Below are positions 21,133 through 23,682 of a stretch of DNA of 23,682 bases, in pieces; position 1 is the first letter of the stretch; each line of letters begins with the position of its first letter. Origin of the DNA: Erysipelotrichaceae bacterium UBA4808. GTDB taxonomy: Bacteria > Bacillota_I > Bacilli_A > Erysipelotrichales > Erysipelotrichaceae. The notes under the pieces are model-generated. The model had not been told where the DNA came from and searched no databases. It saw only the letters and a program-made list of their open reading frames with translations. The translations under genes were made by a program, and so were the position numbers. Where the stretch lies: the NCBI GenBank assembly GCA_002402585.1, contig DHGC01000105.1:1-23682 (forward strand). Reading direction: 5' to 3'.

Positions 21133-22746
21133 ATGGCAAAGATCATTCATTTTTCAAAGACAGCTCGTGATGAGATGAAAGCCGGCATCGACCTATTGGC
21201 CGATACGGTAAAGATTACCTTAGGTCCCAAGGGACGTAACGTCGTTTTGGAAAAGAGCTATGGCTCACCCTTGATCACTAACGATGGTGTGACCATCGCG
21301 CGTGAAATCGAACTCGAAGATAAATTCCAAGAAATGGGTGCCAAACTCGTTCTTGAAGTTGCGAATAAAACCAATGATGTGGCTGGGGATGGTACGACAA
21401 CCGCTACGCTTTTAGCTCAATCCATTATTCATAAAGGCTTGGAAGCCATTGATAAAGGATCCAATCCTGTCATCATGCGCTCAGGTATCGAAAAGGCGTC
21501 CAATGCCATTAGTAAACACTTATTAAATCAATCCAAGAAGATTGAAAGCAGTGAGGACATTGCGGATGTGGCAGGGTTAAGTGCTGGCAGTCCAGAAATT
21601 GGACGCTTGATTGCACAAGCCATGGATAAAGTCGGCAAAGAAGGTGTCATCACCGTTGATAAGTCCAATGCGTTCGAAACGGAATTGGAAGTTGTGGAAG
21701 GTCTTCAATATGATAAGGGTTATGTATCTCCGTACATGGTCACCAATCGTGAAAAGATGGAAATCGTCATGGAAGACGCTTATCTCTTGGTCACGGATCA
21801 GAAAATCAATACGATTCAAGAAATCCTTCCTTTATTAGAGAAAATCGTCCAAATGGGCAAGGCTTTATTGGTCATTGCGGATGATTTGGACAATGAAGTC
21901 GTAACGACCTTGGTCGTCAATAAACTTAGAGGAACATTCAACGTGGCCGCTACCAAAGCTCCATCCTTTGGGGATAACCAGAAAGCCATCTTGGAAGATA
22001 TTGCGATTGTCAGTGGTGCTAAATTCATATCAAAAGACTTGAATATGGATTTGAAAGAAGTGGGCATTGAAGATTGTGGACGTGTCCAACGCATCGTCAT
22101 CACCAAAGACAATACGACTTTGATCAATGGACATGGTAATAAAGAATTGATTGATGCGCGCGCCAATGAGATTCGCAATCAATTGTCGAATAGCACATCT
22201 GATTATGATAAGAAACGTTTGAATGAACGTTTGGCTAAATTGGCATCAGGTGTCGCCATCATCAAAGTTGGGGCTGCGACAGAAGCTGAAATGGAAGAAA
22301 AGAAATTACGCATTGAAGACGCCTTGAACGCGACGAAAGCAGCGGTTGAAGAAGGCGTCGTCATGGGGGGGGGTGCTGCCTTTGCCTTGGCGTATCGTGA
22401 ATTGAAAGAAACACTCAGTGCGGATTCTGTGGATGAGCAAAAGGGCATGTCTGCTGTGTTTGAAGCCATTTTGAGTCCTTTATGGCAGATTGCTGAGAAT
22501 GCAGGCTATGATGGGACAGAGATTGTAAACAAACAACTTAAGCAAACTGAAGGCATCGGCTTTGATGCTAAGTTGGGCGAATGGGTCAATCTTGTCGATC
22601 GAGGCATCGTAGATCCTACCAAAGTTACCCGTAGTGCTTTAAGCAATGCGGCAAGTATCGCGGCCTTGTTTCTCACCACAGAAGCTGCGGTCGCCTCTAA
22701 ACCAGAGTCGAAAGCACCACAATTACCGGATCCTTCAATGTATTAA
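21133..22746 (+). CDS. groEL: Chaperonin GroEL
   Basis: The 537-residue protein is a type I chaperonin that folds proteins in an ATP-driven double ring. Clear blocks include LGPKGRNVVLEKSYGSPLITNDGVTIA, the nucleotide-binding DVAGDGTTTAT, the apical-domain region, and VGAATEAEMEEKKLRIEDALNAT with the catalytic Asp398 equivalent. Its end, ASKPESKAPQLPDPSMY, lacks the flexible GGM-repeat tail found in most bacterial GroELs. The VVAGGG motif reads VVMGGG and is encoded by a run of nine Gs at 22365-22373. AGGAGG lies 5-6 nt before the ATG. Confidence 0.98.
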   Translation: MAKIIHFSKTARDEMKAGIDLLADTVKITLGPKGRNVVLEKSYGSPLITNDGVTIAREIELEDKFQEMGAKLVLEVANKTNDVAGDGTTTATLLAQSIIHKGLEAIDKGSNPVIMRSGIEKASNAISKHLLNQSKKIESSEDIADVAGLSAGSPEIGRLIAQAMDKVGKEGVITVDKSNAFETELEVVEGLQYDKGYVSPYMVTNREKMEIVMEDAYLLVTDQKINTIQEILPLLEKIVQMGKALLVIADDLDNEVVTTLVVNKLRGTFNVAATKAPSFGDNQKAILEDIAIVSGAKFISKDLNMDLKEVGIEDCGRVQRIVITKDNTTLINGHGNKELIDARANEIRNQLSNSTSDYDKKRLNERLAKLASGVAIIKVGAATEAEMEEKKLRIEDALNATKAAVEEGVVMGGGAAFALAYRELKETLSADSVDEQKGMSAVFEAILSPLWQIAENAGYDGTEIVNKQLKQTEGIGFDAKLGEWVNLVDRGIVDPTKVTRSALSNAASIAALFLTTEAAVASKPESKAPQLPDPSMY

Positions 22747-22770
22747 ACAATGCGAAAGCATTGTTTTTTT
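22745..22770 (+). terminator. Rho-independent terminator of groESL
   Basis: AAACAATGC (22745-22753) pairs with GCATTGTTT (22758-22766) around a GAAA tetraloop, followed by Ts to 22770. The groEL stop codon overlaps the first arm. Confidence 0.92.
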
Positions 22771-22808
22771 GGATTCGAAAGTTCGTTGAAAAACTTGAAT
22801 CTATTTTA

Positions 22809-22817
22809 TGCTATGAT
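22809..22817 (+). promoter_or_regulatory. Extended -10 promoter of the CvpA-family gene
   Basis: TGCTATGAT at 22809-22817 is an extended -10. The -35 candidates TTGAAA (22786) and TTGAAT (22795) are at unsuitable distances. The transcript would start near 22824, directly at the GGGGTGAT ribosome site. Confidence 0.55.
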
Positions 22818-22834
22818 GCAATGGGGTGATTGAT

Positions 22835-23662
22835 ATGTACACTTTACCGTTGAATACGGCATTTTGGTTGAATTGGATTATTGTTGTGCTAATTTTAATG
22901 TCATTATTACAAGGCTACGCACGAGGTTTTGTTCGACAGCTCTTTGATCTAATCATTTTTATCGTCTCACTCGTGGGTGCGGTTTTCTTAGCATTACGCT
23001 TGGGTGATCTGATTCCTGTATTAAGTCGAAGCCTTGCGATCTTCAACCATCCAATTTGGGGCACTTTTCTCCACGGCATGCTTAATACCGCAGTTTGGTT
23101 TGTATTGCTTCTGATCGCCATGACCATCGGCTTGAAAATTCTATTGAGACCACTTGTACGTATGGTTCGTGAACGCAACGAATTGCGCATGATCGATCGC
23201 ATTTTAGGTTCCATCTTCTCTTTTTTAAGAACACTTATCTGGTTTTTGATCGGTATGGTATTCATCTTAAGCCCTTTGATGAGAAATGGACGTGAAATCT
23301 TGGATCGAACGCTTTTGACACCCTTAGTTCCATTTGCAGAAACGCTACAAGTAGAAGTGGTAAATTGGTTTGGGCCAATTCAAATCCTCAATGAGGATGG
23401 ACTAGATCAGGACCTTATCGCAGAGCATGCGGAAGCGATCTCGGATTGGTTGGTAGAGAATGGGATTGCGGAAGATTTCTCGGTTTTCATAGAAAAAGGT
23501 TTAAAGAACGAGGCTTTTACGGAGACGGATCTAGAGAAAGCTCAACAATTTATTGAAGAAAATAGAGTTACTCAAGATGAGTTGGGCGACTTTCTAAATG
23601 GTATTGGTGTCGATCAAGAGAATATCGACAAAGCACTTGAATATTTCAAGTTTAAAAATTAA
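22835..23662 (+). CDS. CvpA-family membrane protein
   Basis: The 275-residue protein has four predicted N-terminal membrane segments (about residues 10-30, 37-60, 76-105 and 130-152) with the CvpA pattern GYARGFVRQLFDLI and a positively charged loop (RPLVRMVRERNELRMIDRILGSIFS). The C-terminal 110 residues are soluble, acidic and helical. E. coli CvpA is linked to colicin V export and envelope stress; homologues in Bacillota have no settled role. I use ATG 22835 because GGTGAT lies 4 nt upstream; GTG 22826 sits inside that site. Confidence 0.82.
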   Translation: MYTLPLNTAFWLNWIIVVLILMSLLQGYARGFVRQLFDLIIFIVSLVGAVFLALRLGDLIPVLSRSLAIFNHPIWGTFLHGMLNTAVWFVLLLIAMTIGLKILLRPLVRMVRERNELRMIDRILGSIFSFLRTLIWFLIGMVFILSPLMRNGREILDRTLLTPLVPFAETLQVEVVNWFGPIQILNEDGLDQDLIAEHAEAISDWLVENGIAEDFSVFIEKGLKNEAFTETDLEKAQQFIEENRVTQDELGDFLNGIGVDQENIDKALEYFKFKN

Positions 23663-23664
23663 AA

Positions 23665-23682
23665 AAACGGCGAAAGCCGTTT
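23665..23682 (+). terminator. Rho-independent terminator at window edge
   Basis: AAACGGC (23665-23671) pairs with GCCGTTT (23676-23682) around a GAAA tetraloop directly after the CvpA-family stop. The T run would continue past the window. Confidence 0.8.

Noticed and set aside
21816..22178. 120-codon minus-strand frame inside groEL
   Set aside because: Antisense shadow of a highly conserved gene with no ribosome site or family likeness.
1..23682. Mobile elements, CRISPR arrays, toxin-antitoxin or phage-defence genes
   Set aside because: No transposase, integrase, repeat-spacer array, tRNA-flanking att duplication or known defence domain was found; all larger genes fit core or envelope families.

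Overview
The window is a gene-dense piece of an ordinary bacterial chromosome. Protein motifs, AGGAGG-type ribosome sites, a CIRCE/HrcA operator, a PyrR attenuator and a QueT transporter point to a low-to-moderate GC Bacillota (Firmicutes). A lineage near the Erysipelotrichia is my guess and is not proven here. I see no transposases, phage genes, CRISPR arrays, rRNA or plasmid functions. No stretch longer than about 215 bp lacks a gene or RNA; the two largest gaps (8423-8573 and 20643-20842) both carry regulatory structure.

Layout. (1) 1-4040: a divergent, truncated queT, then a compact operon of TcdA (tRNA ct6A synthesis), an NYN-LOTUS putative RNase, MurB (peptidoglycan), a divergent HflX-like GTPase and a YbjQ protein. 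(2) 4081-6617: a thiol/sulfur cassette of a cysteine desulfurase, an 86-residue thioredoxin-like protein and a membrane protein that joins an exported thioredoxin-like domain to a DsbD/CcdA-like membrane part. (3) 6618-8422: convergent mscL, then a divergent TSUP transporter and a DEDDh exonuclease. (4) 8423-11756: a pyrophosphatase-like protein behind a hairpin leader, a RumA-type rRNA methyltransferase, and two HAD phosphatases sharing a divergent promoter. (5) 11780-11855: tRNA-Ala(CGC) with its own promoter and terminator. (6) 11922-17742: an envelope-flavoured run of SGNH hydrolase, alpha/beta hydrolase, VanZ-family protein, small-multidrug-export family protein, a 77-residue membrane protein and two tandem O-antigen-ligase-like paralogues. 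(7) 17794-19208: uracil permease under a PyrR attenuator. (8) 19272-20642: Mrp/ApbC Fe-S P-loop protein and serine acetyltransferase. (9) 20643-22770: groES-groEL behind a sigma-A promoter and CIRCE. (10) 22835-23682: a CvpA-family membrane protein.

Themes. Genes are tightly packed, with ATGA and longer overlaps implying translational coupling. Promoters repeatedly use an extended -10 (TGnTAAACT, TGnTATGAT and similar) with a poor -35. At several genes the -10 lies only 6-10 nt from the ATG with no Shine-Dalgarno, which suggests leaderless or near-leaderless mRNAs. Sulfur handling recurs (TcdA, cysteine desulfurase, thioredoxin proteins, Mrp, CysE). The least conventional items are the desulfurase/thioredoxin/membrane-redox cassette, the tandem ligase paralogues with their hydrolase neighbours, the pyrophosphatase-like gene with altered catalytic residues behind a hairpin leader, and a 101-nt overlap that gives an SGNH hydrolase a cysteine-rich tail.
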